Below, piece after piece: positions 18,391-28,052 of a stretch of 64,000 nucleotides of DNA. The stretch comes from Candidatus Harpocratesius repetitus (lineage in GTDB: Archaea; Asgardarchaeota; Lokiarchaeia; Sigyniarchaeales; Promethearchaeaceae), in the NCBI GenBank assembly GCA_021498095.1, contig JAIZWK010000001.1:2915450-2979449 (forward strand). The letters are read 5' to 3'. The stretch's first letter is position 1. The number at the start of each line of letters is the position of its first letter. The notes under the pieces were generated by a model. The model worked only from the letters and a program-made list of their open reading frames with translations. It was not told the DNA's origin and ran no database searches. The position numbers and the translations under genes are program-made.

Positions 18391-19721
18391 AACACATAAA
18401 AATAAACGCCAAAATAAAAAGAAATCGAATTTTTATCACCGTTTAATTCTTGATCTGAAAATTAAAGGTTTATCATTAAACGAAATTCAGGACCATTTAC
18501 GAGTATGTTATAATTACAACATCTCTATTAGAAGTATTAGAAATATTTTATGTGATTTAGGTGCAAAAGCTAAAGCTGTTAATCGATTTTACGATAATAA
18601 AGTTCTGCCTAAAATTAAAATAGCTGAAGCTGATGAAATTTACCAAGGTCGTAATGGCATGTATATAGGAATTGCTGATAAAAATTCCAACTATTTAGTT
18701 TCTCTAACTCAGTTAAATTCCAAAAATACGGAATCTTTTCAAAAATTTTTTAGCCAATTTTCAAATAACTTAACTTCCCTGGTTGTATGGGTGACTGACG
18801 GGCTGCACACCTATAATCCTGTGTTAAATTCGACGTATCCAGATATTATTCATATAATTTGCCACGTGCATACGTATCGGGATGTAATGAAAGAACAAGA
18901 AGTCTACAATCGGAAAGCGCGTCGAAAATATAAAAAGCTTAAGAAAATACGAGAAAATTTAAAAAATGCAGAAAAACACCTAAAAAGTAACCAAAAGACC
19001 GTCAGTGCTGCAATAAATTCCATGAATGCGATTGAATCTGAACGAAATCAATTCTATTTGAAACATGGAATTAAAAAGTACAGTAAAACAAAAAAATTTA
19101 AAGCACAACGGACAAAATATAAGAAAGAGCTTCAGAATCTCCGAGCATATATAAGATCATATCAAAAACAGGTTAAATATTGGCAAAAGAAAATCCAATG
19201 TTTTCAAAAGGATTTGAAAGAGGCGGAATTGCGATATATTAAATCTAAAATCATTGCTCTTCAAAGTGGACGACTTGTAAAAGAATTTAAAGATTTGTTA
19301 GACAGCAAATGGAATGAATTTAAGAAAAAAGAGCGTCGTTTACTAAAAATTTACTCTGATTCACCATATCCAATTGCTAAAAAACTAGCAAAAATTATTT
19401 TAAATAAGAAAAAGGTGTTTAACGATAAAGTTGAGAAGATTCAAAGCATAATTCCACCCAATCGAGCTAATACCAACACAATTGAATCAATTTTCGGTAG
19501 ATATCGACTTTTTTTTAAGAAATATCGAAAAATGAAAGATACTAAATACTCTAAAGCGGTATTTGAAATACTAAGATTGCATCACAACCTTTCTCCACCA
19601 TATACAGGCCCAAATCAAGATAAATCACCTATAAATAGGGCTGGAATCAAGACTAAATATATAAATTCTATAGATCGATTATGTGGAACGATTTCGTGAT
19701 TTTAATAATTAGTTTGGCGAT
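18341..19721 (+). mobile_element. Insertion sequence with DDE transposase and weak terminal inverted repeat
   Basis: One transposase gene is flanked by an imperfect inverted repeat: 18341-18355 (ATCGTCAAACCAAAT) matches the reverse complement of 19707-19721 at 12 of 15 positions. I saw no clear target-site duplication, so the element ends are approximate. It sits in a gap between the GTPase gene and the archaeosortase gene and does not interrupt a recognisable gene. Confidence 0.45.
18383..19699 (+). CDS. DDE-type transposase with a large coiled-coil insertion
   Basis: The 438-residue protein has a helix-turn-helix at about 28-62 (GLSLNEIQDHL...SIRSIRNIL) and an RNase H-like catalytic core. 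The first Asp is in AEADEIYQG, the second in WVTDGLHTY followed by CHVHTYRD, and the Glu is in NTIESIFGRYR near residue 371. Between the second Asp and the Glu is an insertion of about 180 residues, very Lys-rich and predicted coiled coil. The start is TTG with AAAGGTGA 10 bases upstream; an in-frame TAA lies just before it. I cannot name the IS family. It appears intact. Confidence 0.75.
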   Translation: MSPTHKNKRQNKKKSNFYHRLILDLKIKGLSLNEIQDHLRVCYNYNISIRSIRNILCDLGAKAKAVNRFYDNKVLPKIKIAEADEIYQGRNGMYIGIADKNSNYLVSLTQLNSKNTESFQKFFSQFSNNLTSLVVWVTDGLHTYNPVLNSTYPDIIHIICHVHTYRDVMKEQEVYNRKARRKYKKLKKIRENLKNAEKHLKSNQKTVSAAINSMNAIESERNQFYLKHGIKKYSKTKKFKAQRTKYKKELQNLRAYIRSYQKQVKYWQKKIQCFQKDLKEAELRYIKSKIIALQSGRLVKEFKDLLDSKWNEFKKKERRLLKIYSDSPYPIAKKLAKIILNKKKVFNDKVEKIQSIIPPNRANTNTIESIFGRYRLFFKKYRKMKDTKYSKAVFEILRLHHNLSPPYTGPNQDKSPINRAGIKTKYINSIDRLCGTIS

Positions 19722-19959
19722 CGTTTCCTTCTTAAATTTCAAATAATAAATTAAATTTGAGCCAATATATTGACGATATTTGTAGAATCTTTGAATTAAT
19801 GAAATAAAATCCTTGTAGAAATACTAAATTTTTGATAAAAGATTAAAAAAAGAAAGATTTTTTATTGATTAAGATCCGAAAAAAGTTTTATTCCATTTTC
19901 CTTATGATTATTGATTATTGTTCAAAAAAAGAATCTATCAAAAATTTTTGCATTGCACT

Positions 19960-20700
19960 TCAATTAGGTGGCGCTTCTGACTCTTTTATATCTATTGATT
20001 TTTCATCTTTCTTTTTTTCAATTTCATTCTCATTTGATTTTTCATCATTATCTTTATTTGAATCTATATTTTCTTTGATGTCTCCTTTACGGCGATAGCT
20101 CTTTAATTCATCTCCAATCCAAATAAGCATCATAATAAATTCAGGGACATATTTATGCATTACAAGAACACATGCTACTGCAATAAAAGAACTAGCAGAT
20201 GAAATAGGGTAGTGTACATCTTCCCATTTATAACCAATTTGATATAGATATAATTGTAAAATCATCCGTAATATGTTTACAATATAGAATATTATTGTGG
20301 TGACCACAATCGCTTTAAATTTTCGCAACCATACTGTCTTTTTCAATTCGGGATCAGATGACGCAGGAATACATAAAATCACAGCAGAGAAAATGGCAAT
20401 TGCGTGGATTCCAGTGCAAAGTGACTCAAAAAATATCCATCCAAGCCCTAAATTATTCACATCGTCAACAATGAAATAATAAGGTGTTGGAAAGTATTTT
20501 GGATCGTACATAACAACACTATGAGTATTTGTAACTATATTTAAGAGCCATGCGGTAATTTTTGCGGTGATACCATGAAGCCAAACCCAATCATGCGAGA
20601 ACCAGATAGCTAATGCAATAATTGGGGCTCCAATAAATAAGATCATGACAGACAGCCAATCGAAATCATAATAATGTCCTTCATATTCAATTTTTCCCAT
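19960..20700 (-). CDS. Archaeosortase/exosortase family transpeptidase
   Basis: The 246-residue protein has about six membrane segments and the archaeosortase catalytic triad. Cysteine C95 lies in ESLCTGIHA, Arg R145 in NILRM and His H163 in DVHYPISSA. Enzymes of this family cut a C-terminal sorting signal and anchor secreted proteins at the archaeal surface. The C-terminal 45 residues are a charged, low-complexity cytoplasmic tail rich in Asp, Lys, Glu and Asn. No obvious substrate with a classic PGF-type tail is in the window, although two large surface proteins are encoded at 11287 and 47737. The gene is divergent from the TBP gene over 154 bases. Confidence 0.82.
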   Translation of the reverse strand: MGKIEYEGHYYDFDWLSVMILFIGAPIIALAIWFSHDWVWLHGITAKITAWLLNIVTNTHSVVMYDPKYFPTPYYFIVDDVNNLGLGWIFFESLCTGIHAIAIFSAVILCIPASSDPELKKTVWLRKFKAIVVTTIIFYIVNILRMILQLYLYQIGYKWEDVHYPISSASSFIAVACVLVMHKYVPEFIMMLIWIGDELKSYRRKGDIKENIDSNKDNDEKSNENEIEKKKDEKSIDIKESEAPPN

Positions 20701-20854
20701 GAAATAAAAGTCTCCAAATAGCTTTTAATTGAAAAATATGTTGCCTTTTTTAAAATCTTGACCTTTTACTTAATTAGCGTTGCATCTAAATAATTAAAAA
20801 TGTTGGCACCAATAAAATATAGAAAAAGCTAGAGAATGAATGGAGTGAAGTTAA

Positions 20855-21499
20855 TTGATCAATAAATCAATTCAAAAAAAAGCAAGTCAGCAAAAATCTA
20901 AAAAATCTAAAAGATCCAAAAAATCCCAAAAGCGATATTCTGCAACATATTCAATAGAAAATACAGTAATTTCAGTAAATTATGAGCATGAAATCCCTCT
21001 TTCTTTTATTGCTGATAGATATCGTGATGTTGAATTAAATCCAAAAAAATTCCCTGGAATTTGCATCCACTTAACACCTCCTACACCAAAATCGACAGTT
21101 TTAATTTTTAAAAATGGAAAAATGATAATTACAGTATTAAAAAAAACACAAAATATTCCAAAAGTTTTAGCCAAAATTCATAAAAAGTTAAGTGTTATTG
21201 ATATTCATCTTTCATCAAATCCCAAATATGAAATAGTAAATATTGTAGTCTCAGTGAATTTAAGAAAACATATAAATTTAGATATTGCATCTCTTGTTTT
21301 AGAACATTCTATCTATGAGCCAGAAATATTCCCTGGTTTAATTTATCATGTTTATTCTCCAAAAACAGTCTTTCTTATCTTTTCTTCAGGTAAAGTTATA
21401 ATGACAGGAGTTAGAGAAGAAAAACAGATCCCCACTCTAATTAGAAACTTAGGAAATATATTAAAAACCCATAATTTACTTGAAACAGAGGGATATTAA
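20855..21499 (+). CDS. Divergent TATA-binding protein
   Basis: Two repeats of the TBP saddle are visible. The first is about 37-113 (IENTVISVNYEHEIPL, FPGICIHL, STVLIFKNGKMIIT) and the second about 127-198 (IVNIVVSVNLRKHINL, FPGLIYHV, TVFLIFSSGKVIMTG). The phenylalanines that insert into DNA are kept in both FPG and LIF motifs. The first repeat, however, has KMIITVLKK where the family has a CTGAK-type sequence. The N-terminus carries about 28 extra residues rich in Lys and Ser. The start is TTG with GGAGTGA at 20841-20847. It may be a second, specialised TBP rather than the housekeeping one; this needs the rest of the genome. Confidence 0.9.
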   Translation: MINKSIQKKASQQKSKKSKRSKKSQKRYSATYSIENTVISVNYEHEIPLSFIADRYRDVELNPKKFPGICIHLTPPTPKSTVLIFKNGKMIITVLKKTQNIPKVLAKIHKKLSVIDIHLSSNPKYEIVNIVVSVNLRKHINLDIASLVLEHSIYEPEIFPGLIYHVYSPKTVFLIFSSGKVIMTGVREEKQIPTLIRNLGNILKTHNLLETEGY

Positions 21500-21586
21500 T
21501 AAAAAGAATTTCTCGTAATGTTTAACTTTTTTGTTGCTTTTTAGAAAAATATTGACCAATCATTATGAAAGCGGGTAACACAATTA

Positions 21587-23164
21587 ATGACGAAACCAAA
21601 TGTCTTTATTCGAGGAATTTATTCAACAGCTTTAACGAAATTATTTATTGACGCAGGTTATCCTATCATTTTTCCTTCTGAGGAGATACAAAAACGATTT
21701 AAACTTCCATATCGACCAAAAGGGTCATATTCAAAAGATATTACCATCAAAGACCGCTTGGATCGACAAGGTATTTCAATAATGTTTAAAAAAAAGGTGT
21801 GGGAAGAATTAGAAAAAGAAAACTTCGCAGAATTTCCACTAACTCATGAGCAATTTCCAAACTTGATTCAATATTCAGCGCGGTTTCACAAAAATTCAAT
21901 ATACCGAGGATTAATTGTCAATTCTGATAAGAATCAGAATTATTCTTTAGTTCGACTAATTCCTGAAGATTTAAGTTCATCCGGATCAGAGATTGCTGCA
22001 GAATTCCAAACAACCTTAGCACGTTATTCACGTTTCATTCCAGATGCAAAAGAAGGAATATTTCAAGTAACTCATGAAGATAACGGAATAAATCAAGCCA
22101 GTTTGGGATCTTATTATACAGTTCCAGGAGATCTAATAGTTATTGTCCCTTATAACAATAAAATCATTATTAGCCAAGAGATTCGACAAGGTAGAGTAAA
22201 AAAACACTTGTTTGATTTAGGTAAAGAAATTCAAAGAAATAAGAAATATGGTTTTATTTTTAGAACAGCAGCGGAAGTAGCATCAGATGATGAAATATTG
22301 GATGAAGTTGAAGAATTGGAGCAAGAATTAATAAAAATTCAAACGACAATTACTCAATTTCCAAATAAAATTGGTGAAATCTATTCAAATTTTCGATCAT
22401 TAAATTTACTCTTTACAAAGCCAATTAAGTATCAATTTGATGGATTTCGGAGAGAAATCATCCCAACATTGAGTAATCATCATGAAATCAAATCCTTACT
22501 ATATCAGAAACACTTTCAGAGAATTTGGCATTTATATCAAGGTCAAGATTTTTCTGATGAAGAAGCAATAAAAGAAGATAATTTAGAAAAATTATTACAT
22601 TATACTGAAATGTTGATGGAGGGTTTAGATAAAAAATCTCAAAATATTATCGATCAGAAATTTGCAAAAATATATTATAAAGGATTTCTAATCCCTCGTT
22701 CACGTTTGAATATTCTTCATCAGAAGCTTACTGGTAAAAGATTTTCCTTAACATCTGGATATATTCAAGAAATTGAGTGGCAAGATGATTTACCAGTTCG
22801 GATTTTACTAAGAAGAAATCTTCATCCTGGAGGAAAATACGATGGATTAAAAACACCAGTTGAACGTGGTGATTTTGCAATGACTGAAATTGGTAATAAT
22901 AACTGGTATTATATTTCTACATATTATTCAGCTAATCGAGAAATAAAAGGCAGATATTATAATATAAACACTCCAATTGAAATTACTAAGAAAGGAATTC
23001 ATTACATTGATCTTGAGTTAGATATTGTAGAAAATATGGTTGGAGATAGAACAATTGTTGATCAAGAATTGTTAGATCAAGCTTTAGCTAAAAAAATAAT
23101 TTCTGATGAGATCTACAGTAAAGCGATTACAATTGCAGAAAACATTGTAGAAGGGAGAATATAA
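21587..23164 (+). CDS. fau-1: RNase E/G-type ribonuclease FAU-1
   Basis: The 525-residue protein matches archaeal FAU-1 (RNA-binding protein AU-1). It starts with VFIRGIYSTALTKLFIDAGY, has an S1-like region with Gly/Tyr loops around 100-200, a long helical centre near 235-400, and a C-terminal DUF402 region (GDFAMTEIGNNNWYYIS through YIDLELDIVEN). FAU-1 binds AU-rich RNA and takes part in 5S rRNA processing in characterised archaea. The gene follows TBP in the same direction after an 87-base gap, so joint transcription is possible. The ATG at 21587 has only a weak GCGGG upstream. Confidence 0.9.
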   Translation: MTKPNVFIRGIYSTALTKLFIDAGYPIIFPSEEIQKRFKLPYRPKGSYSKDITIKDRLDRQGISIMFKKKVWEELEKENFAEFPLTHEQFPNLIQYSARFHKNSIYRGLIVNSDKNQNYSLVRLIPEDLSSSGSEIAAEFQTTLARYSRFIPDAKEGIFQVTHEDNGINQASLGSYYTVPGDLIVIVPYNNKIIISQEIRQGRVKKHLFDLGKEIQRNKKYGFIFRTAAEVASDDEILDEVEELEQELIKIQTTITQFPNKIGEIYSNFRSLNLLFTKPIKYQFDGFRREIIPTLSNHHEIKSLLYQKHFQRIWHLYQGQDFSDEEAIKEDNLEKLLHYTEMLMEGLDKKSQNIIDQKFAKIYYKGFLIPRSRLNILHQKLTGKRFSLTSGYIQEIEWQDDLPVRILLRRNLHPGGKYDGLKTPVERGDFAMTEIGNNNWYYISTYYSANREIKGRYYNINTPIEITKKGIHYIDLELDIVENMVGDRTIVDQELLDQALAKKIISDEIYSKAITIAENIVEGRI

Positions 23165-23216
23165 TTAGTATAAAAAAGAATAATAGTTATTTCTGATTTA
23201 TTCATCTGTCGTTATC

Positions 23217-23816
23217 TTAATTCTTTTTTTTTTTCGATTTAAATAATTGAGACTCAACTCTAATATCTGTTAAAATTTCACCAGGATCCATTTTATTATT
23301 ATCAACTTCTTTCCATTCACTCCATTCTTGCCATTTTTGTGATTTAATCATTTTATCAAAATCTACATTATCTTTGATGACAGTTAAAGCAATATGGGTG
23401 TTTGTTCGTATTACATCAGGTGATTTAAGAATTTTTTTTATAATTTTGCTTAATTCTTTACGAGATTTAAAACGCATTAATATTATACTATCATAATCTC
23501 CCGTAACGTCATAAACACCAAATACATTAGGATGCGAAGCAATTAATTGTTGAACTTCAAGAAGTTTTCCCTTAGCAATAGAAACTTCTATAATCGCAAC
23601 AATTTCATAGCCAATTTTCTCAAAATCAATATCAATAGTATATTTTTTTATAATTTTCAACCGTTCTAATTCGTCTAATCGCTTTTTAATTGTTGTATGA
23701 GATTTTTTCAAAATTTTTGCAATTTGAGTATAACCTAAGCGTGAATCTTGATCCAAAATACTAAGAATTTTTTCATCTATTTCATCGATATGATAAGTAG
23801 GAGTCTCCATCAGCAA
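23217..23816 (-). CDS. Lrp/AsnC family transcriptional regulator
   Basis: The 199-residue protein has an N-terminal helix-turn-helix (DEIDEKILSILDQDSRLGYTQIAKIL...TTIKKRL, about 10-50) and a RAM ligand-binding domain (about 65-145, with the GDYDSIILMRF stretch). A C-terminal extension of about 45 residues rich in Trp, Glu and Lys is not usual for the family. It is divergent from glnA across 331 bases, and Lrp proteins commonly sense amino acids, so control of glnA and of itself is likely but inferred. No operator sequence can be named. Confidence 0.9.
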   Translation of the reverse strand: MLMETPTYHIDEIDEKILSILDQDSRLGYTQIAKILKKSHTTIKKRLDELERLKIIKKYTIDIDFEKIGYEIVAIIEVSIAKGKLLEVQQLIASHPNVFGVYDVTGDYDSIILMRFKSRKELSKIIKKILKSPDVIRTNTHIALTVIKDNVDFDKMIKSQKWQEWSEWKEVDNNKMDPGEILTDIRVESQLFKSKKKKN

Positions 23817-24147
23817 ATTAACTCCAAAACTCCATCCTTTTTAATTATTATGTTTTCTTGATCGATAAATTTCATTTAATCATTAAAAAAGAATAAATGA
23901 AATTCTAATAGAATTGAAAAATAAGAAACGAGTTGATCCGAATATTGGATCATTAATGTGTATTTTTACGACAATAATATTAAATATATTAATAGTTTGA
24001 CAGCAAATATTTAAATCTATTGCATAAAAATAGATAATTATTATAATTTAATTGCACGGATCAAATTATTATTTGTGTTCAACTTTATGCATTTAAATTA
24101 TTACTTTAAATTAATTTCAATAAAAAAGTCGTTGCGTAGGGAAAAAA
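23817..24147. other. 331-base divergent Lrp-glnA regulatory region
   Basis: Very AT-rich DNA carries promoters of both genes. A likely glnA TATA box is ATTTAAAT at 24091-24098, giving a leader of about 28 bases with a TAGGGA ribosome binding site at 24137-24142. A second TATA-like AATATTTAAAT lies near 24007. ATTGCA occurs at about 24019 and 24051. No gene is present. Confidence 0.5.
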
Positions 24148-25503
24148 ATGTACAATCAAGAAAATCGAGAATTAATTTCCAAAATTCTTAATGAAATTCA
24201 AGAAAAAAAGATAAAATATTGTCTCTTTCAATTTCTGTCCATTGATGGACGGCCAAAATCGATAGGAATAAATACTGAACATTTGGAAGATCTTTTTTAT
24301 AGTGGTGAAGGTTTCGATGGATCTTCAATTACTGGATATGGCAGATTGGAAGAAAGTGATATGGTTGCAGTTCCTGATCCTCAAACATTTGCTGTGATTC
24401 CATGGCGCGAAGAAGGAGAAATAGATGCACGATTTATCTGTGATATCTATAAACCTAATGGTGATAGGTTTACAGGAGATCCTCGGTATATCCTTCAAAA
24501 AACACTAAAAAAAGCAGCAAACATGGGATTTAAGTTTTATTTAGCACCTGAACTTGAATTTTTCCTTTTAAAACAAGGAAATCACTTTGAGACACCAAAA
24601 CCTGTTGATTTTCGAGGTTATTTCGGAGCAGATGACTCTGAATTAGATCATTTAATTCGTCGGAAGATTGCAGTTTACGCAGAAAAATTTCCTGGAATTA
24701 CTGTTGAAACTGTCCATCATGAAGTTGCTCGTTCTCAACATGAAATTAGTATGAAATATGACAATGCATTAAAAATGGCAGATTCTACAATGACAATGAA
24801 GATGGTAGTAAAAGTTGTGGCTGCTCAGCATAATATGTTAGCAACATTTATGCCAAAACCTTGGGCAGGACAAAATGGTTCAGGAATGCATGTTCATCAG
24901 AGCTTATGGGATGTTAATAGCAACCAAAATGCCTTTTTTGATCCAGATGATCCAAATCAAATTTCAGAAACTCTTCGCTATTTCATTGCAGGTCAATTAA
25001 AACATGCCCATAGTATGACTGCTTTGCTTAATTCATGGCCAAATTCATACAAACGCTTAGTTCCTGGATATGAAGCACCTACTTTAATTGCTTGGGGATT
25101 TAAAAATCGATCTATGTTAATTAGAGTTCCGAATTTCTTTAATAAAGCCAATTCTGCAAGATGTGAAATTAGGAACCCTGATCCTGCTGGAAATCCCTAT
25201 TTGCAGTATGCAGCATTACTAAACGCAGGATTGGATGGAATTAAATATAAGATTGAGCCCCCTAAGCCGATTGATGTTAATTTGTTCCACTTATCTGCAG
25301 ATGAATTAAAAAATATGGGAATTGATAACATACCAACAAGTTTAGATGAAGCACTTCGCCATATGGAGCAATCAACATTTACTCGTGAATTGCTTGGTGA
25401 TGAAGCATATCAAGCATATTGCGATCTCAAATGGAAAGAATATAATTTATACCGCACTCAGGTAACTGAATGGGAATTAAAGCGATACTCTCAAGTACTC
25501 TAA
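24148..25503 (+). CDS. glnA: Glutamine synthetase, type I
   Basis: The 451-residue protein is a GSI-alpha-type glutamine synthetase, forming glutamine from glutamate, ammonia and ATP. Conserved blocks are EGFDGSSI (54-61), APELEFF, NGSGMHVHQSLW (about 248-259), NSYKRLVPGYEAP (about 297-309) and the arginine-containing RSMLIRVPN and ARCEIRNPDP. The C-terminus lacks the tyrosine adenylylation motif (NLYDLPP), so control by adenylylation is not expected. The ATG at 24148 fits the TAGGGA site. It has its own promoter region shared with the Lrp gene and is followed by an 11-bp tandem repeat. Confidence 0.97.
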   Translation: MYNQENRELISKILNEIQEKKIKYCLFQFLSIDGRPKSIGINTEHLEDLFYSGEGFDGSSITGYGRLEESDMVAVPDPQTFAVIPWREEGEIDARFICDIYKPNGDRFTGDPRYILQKTLKKAANMGFKFYLAPELEFFLLKQGNHFETPKPVDFRGYFGADDSELDHLIRRKIAVYAEKFPGITVETVHHEVARSQHEISMKYDNALKMADSTMTMKMVVKVVAAQHNMLATFMPKPWAGQNGSGMHVHQSLWDVNSNQNAFFDPDDPNQISETLRYFIAGQLKHAHSMTALLNSWPNSYKRLVPGYEAPTLIAWGFKNRSMLIRVPNFFNKANSARCEIRNPDPAGNPYLQYAALLNAGLDGIKYKIEPPKPIDVNLFHLSADELKNMGIDNIPTSLDEALRHMEQSTFTRELLGDEAYQAYCDLKWKEYNLYRTQVTEWELKRYSQVL

Positions 25504-25519
25504 TTTTTTTCTTTTGCAT

Positions 25520-25579
25520 TTTACTAGCTTTTTGCTAGCTTTTTGCTTGCTATTTGCTTGCTATTTGCTTGCTATTTGC
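25520..25579. repeat. Tandem repeat, 11-bp unit, behind glnA
   Basis: Three exact copies of TTTGCTTGCTA (25542-25574) are preceded by two degenerate copies (TTTACTAGCTT, TTTGCTAGCTT) and followed by a partial one. The array begins 17 bases after the glnA stop and is T-rich on the coding strand, so it may also aid termination. Confidence 0.9.
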
Positions 25580-25712
25580 CATTCTCTTATTTTTATTTTA
25601 ATATAATTAACTCTTTAAAAAAGCATACCACATCTAATAGTTTTACATTTCACCGACAAATTTCAGCTCAAAATCATTAAAATATTCTATTAAATTATCA
25701 ATCTCTTTGTTT

Positions 25713-25722
25713 TTTATATATA
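25713..25722 (+). promoter_or_regulatory. TATA box of the MutS-like gene
   Basis: TTTATATATA is centred about 28 bases before ATG 25746, the spacing expected if transcription begins at or next to the start codon (leaderless mRNA). This argues against starting at the TTG at 25707, which would place the promoter inside the gene. Confidence 0.6.
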
Positions 25723-25745
25723 TACTTTCCAGAATACCCTTAAAC

Positions 25746-27998
25746 ATGGCAGTTACTCAAAAAAAAACAATAACACATCTTAATACTGGCTACCATATTG
25801 ATCTAGCTCATTTTCCAGGTATTGGTCAAAAAACTATGGAAAAATTACTCATATACTATGGTTCAGATGAAAAAGCTTTAGATGCAATTAAAAAGGGCTT
25901 TATTGGATGTGCACCTGGATTTACTTTTAAACAGGCACTTCGTTTTTCTCAAACATATTTTGAACTAACTGAAAAACTGTCTGTTTCTGATGTTATTAGG
26001 ACACCAGATATGTTAGAGATATTCCATCAGATTCAGGCACTTATTAGCAAATATATGAAAACAGAATATTCCAAGCAAAAATTACATTTTTATTTTCCTC
26101 TTCCTTCTTCAAAAATCCAATTGATTAAAAAACGCCAAAAATATTTTAGAAATGCAATAGAATTTTTCTCAAAATACCATGAAATGCTTGAAAAGCAAAA
26201 TTTTTCTTTATTATTAAAAAAATTAAACAATTTACAACAATTGGAGTCATATTCAAAAATCTCAAGCAGAATTTATCTTAGCGATTCAAAAAAAGTAATA
26301 CAAAATTTAAAGCAGCGTAGATTTGGAGATGCCATAATCACAGAATTTATCGATTTAGAAAAGAACTCTGATATTGATGGATTATTATCGCAATACTCAA
26401 GGAATTTTAATGTAGTCATATATTTAGGAAATAATCTCAGTAAAATTCCTGATTTACCTAATTTAATTACTTTTGTTCCACAAGAAATCTCTGAAGAACA
26501 GATAATTCCAGAACATATCATAAATTTTTTCAGTTATAATAAAGATCTCATCCAAAATATGATTAAAATCGTAGTTGCATTAAAAAGTACAAAAGAAACA
26601 ACTTTGTTAAATTATTTTTTAAACAAAATTGATCTTCAAAAACTAAAGCACATTAAAGAAAATGCATCAATTTTAAATTTAAATGGAGATATACGTGAAA
26701 GAATAGATTTAACTCTTGATAGTTATAAACAAGTTTATCGGAACTTTAATTCAATTATATCTGAAGTTGAAGGAAGAATAAATCAAGAGATCCAACAAGA
26801 AATCGGAGATCGATCTATTGAAATTCAAGGAAAACAGATCTTGAACCTTTTTCGAAGTGATATAACTGCTGAATCTTTACGGACGTATATTCCTGCAGAG
26901 GTTGATGAACTAATTAATGAGATTATTCAAAAAAATTTAGATTTCATGAAAAAAGAGTTACTTCTGCCAAATTCTATGGATGATTTGCTAACTAAATTAA
27001 TTCCAGAGTTTTTAGAATATCCTTTTCACTTAGACGATTCTGGAATTCTTACAATCGAAAAAGTAATTACAGCTAGATATTTTACACATCGATTTAATTT
27101 AATGAGAAAAATCGCTTCAGAATTAAGACAAACTCACCAATATTTACTAGAATTGCATCAAACACTTTTAGAATTCGAGTTTTTCTTCAGTATTGGGGAA
27201 TTTGCATTACAATATCAATTGACTATACCTAAGTTAGTTGAAAATAATAAAGGATTTTTAGGAAAGTCGTTGTTAAATCTTAATTTAGTTCAAAATTATT
27301 TAAATGATCGAGAAAATCCGTCAATTTCAACAGAACCACCCATTCCTATCTCATATCAGATTGGGTTTATTTCTGAAACACAAAATAAAAAAGAATATGT
27401 ATCAATTGATGCTAATCTAGCATTGTTAACAGGAAGTAATTCAGGGGGGAAAACTATGTGTCTTTTAACAGCAGCTCAATCAATAATATTAGCGCAAATG
27501 GGATTTCCGAGTTTAGGTTCTTTTTACTTTTTTCCATTTGATGAATTATATTTCTTTAAAAAATCAAGTGGGCAAATTTCAGCTGGAGCATTTGAAACAA
27601 CTCTATTACAATTTGTATCAATGGCAAAATCTTCAGCATTAAAATTAATTTTCGCTGACGAATTAGAAGCAATTACTGAACCAACTGCAGCTGCAAAAGT
27701 TTTAGCTAGTATATTCACATTAATTCTTTCAAATCCACAAAACTTCGGAATATTTGTTACACATTTAGGAGAATTAATACTTTCAGAATTATCAGAAGAC
27801 ACACGTGAAAGAATTAGACTGGACGGTATCGAGGCTAAAGGTTTAGATGAAAAACTTAACTTGATTGTAGATCGAAATCCCCGATATCATTATCTTGCAA
27901 ATTCTACACCAGAATTGATTCTTACTCGATTATCAAAATCAGGAAATAGTGATCAACAAGAATTCTTTATGCAAGTTTTAAAAAAATTTACCCATTAG
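25746..27998 (+). CDS. MutS-family ATPase with N-terminal helix-hairpin-helix
   Basis: The 750-residue protein carries an HhH motif near its N-terminus (FPGIGQKTMEKLL). Long helical lever-like regions follow, then a C-terminal MutS ATPase: Walker A TGSNSGGKT, signature-like SSGQISAGAFETTLLQF, Walker B LIFADELEAITEP and a THLGE switch. It lacks the mismatch-reading domain I of true MutS and resembles archaeal MutS2/MutS5-like proteins, thought to act in recombination or branched-DNA handling. The start is set at ATG 25746 because of the TATA box just upstream. A small zinc-motif gene follows after 54 bases. Confidence 0.85.
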   Translation: MAVTQKKTITHLNTGYHIDLAHFPGIGQKTMEKLLIYYGSDEKALDAIKKGFIGCAPGFTFKQALRFSQTYFELTEKLSVSDVIRTPDMLEIFHQIQALISKYMKTEYSKQKLHFYFPLPSSKIQLIKKRQKYFRNAIEFFSKYHEMLEKQNFSLLLKKLNNLQQLESYSKISSRIYLSDSKKVIQNLKQRRFGDAIITEFIDLEKNSDIDGLLSQYSRNFNVVIYLGNNLSKIPDLPNLITFVPQEISEEQIIPEHIINFFSYNKDLIQNMIKIVVALKSTKETTLLNYFLNKIDLQKLKHIKENASILNLNGDIRERIDLTLDSYKQVYRNFNSIISEVEGRINQEIQQEIGDRSIEIQGKQILNLFRSDITAESLRTYIPAEVDELINEIIQKNLDFMKKELLLPNSMDDLLTKLIPEFLEYPFHLDDSGILTIEKVITARYFTHRFNLMRKIASELRQTHQYLLELHQTLLEFEFFFSIGEFALQYQLTIPKLVENNKGFLGKSLLNLNLVQNYLNDRENPSISTEPPIPISYQIGFISETQNKKEYVSIDANLALLTGSNSGGKTMCLLTAAQSIILAQMGFPSLGSFYFFPFDELYFFKKSSGQISAGAFETTLLQFVSMAKSSALKLIFADELEAITEPTAAAKVLASIFTLILSNPQNFGIFVTHLGELILSELSEDTRERIRLDGIEAKGLDEKLNLIVDRNPRYHYLANSTPELILTRLSKSGNSDQQEFFMQVLKKFTH

Positions 27999-28052
27999 CA
28001 AATTTAATTGCAAAGAAGTAAATTTTTTTTTTAAGTTAACTTAAAAATAACT

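Noticed and set aside
18383..19699. TnpB/IS605-type nuclease with guide RNA
   Set aside because: The motifs fit an Asp-Asp-Glu transposase; no RuvC pattern with a CxxC zinc finger is present.
25707..25745. Upstream extension of the MutS-like gene from TTG
   Set aside because: It would place the TATA box inside the coding sequence.
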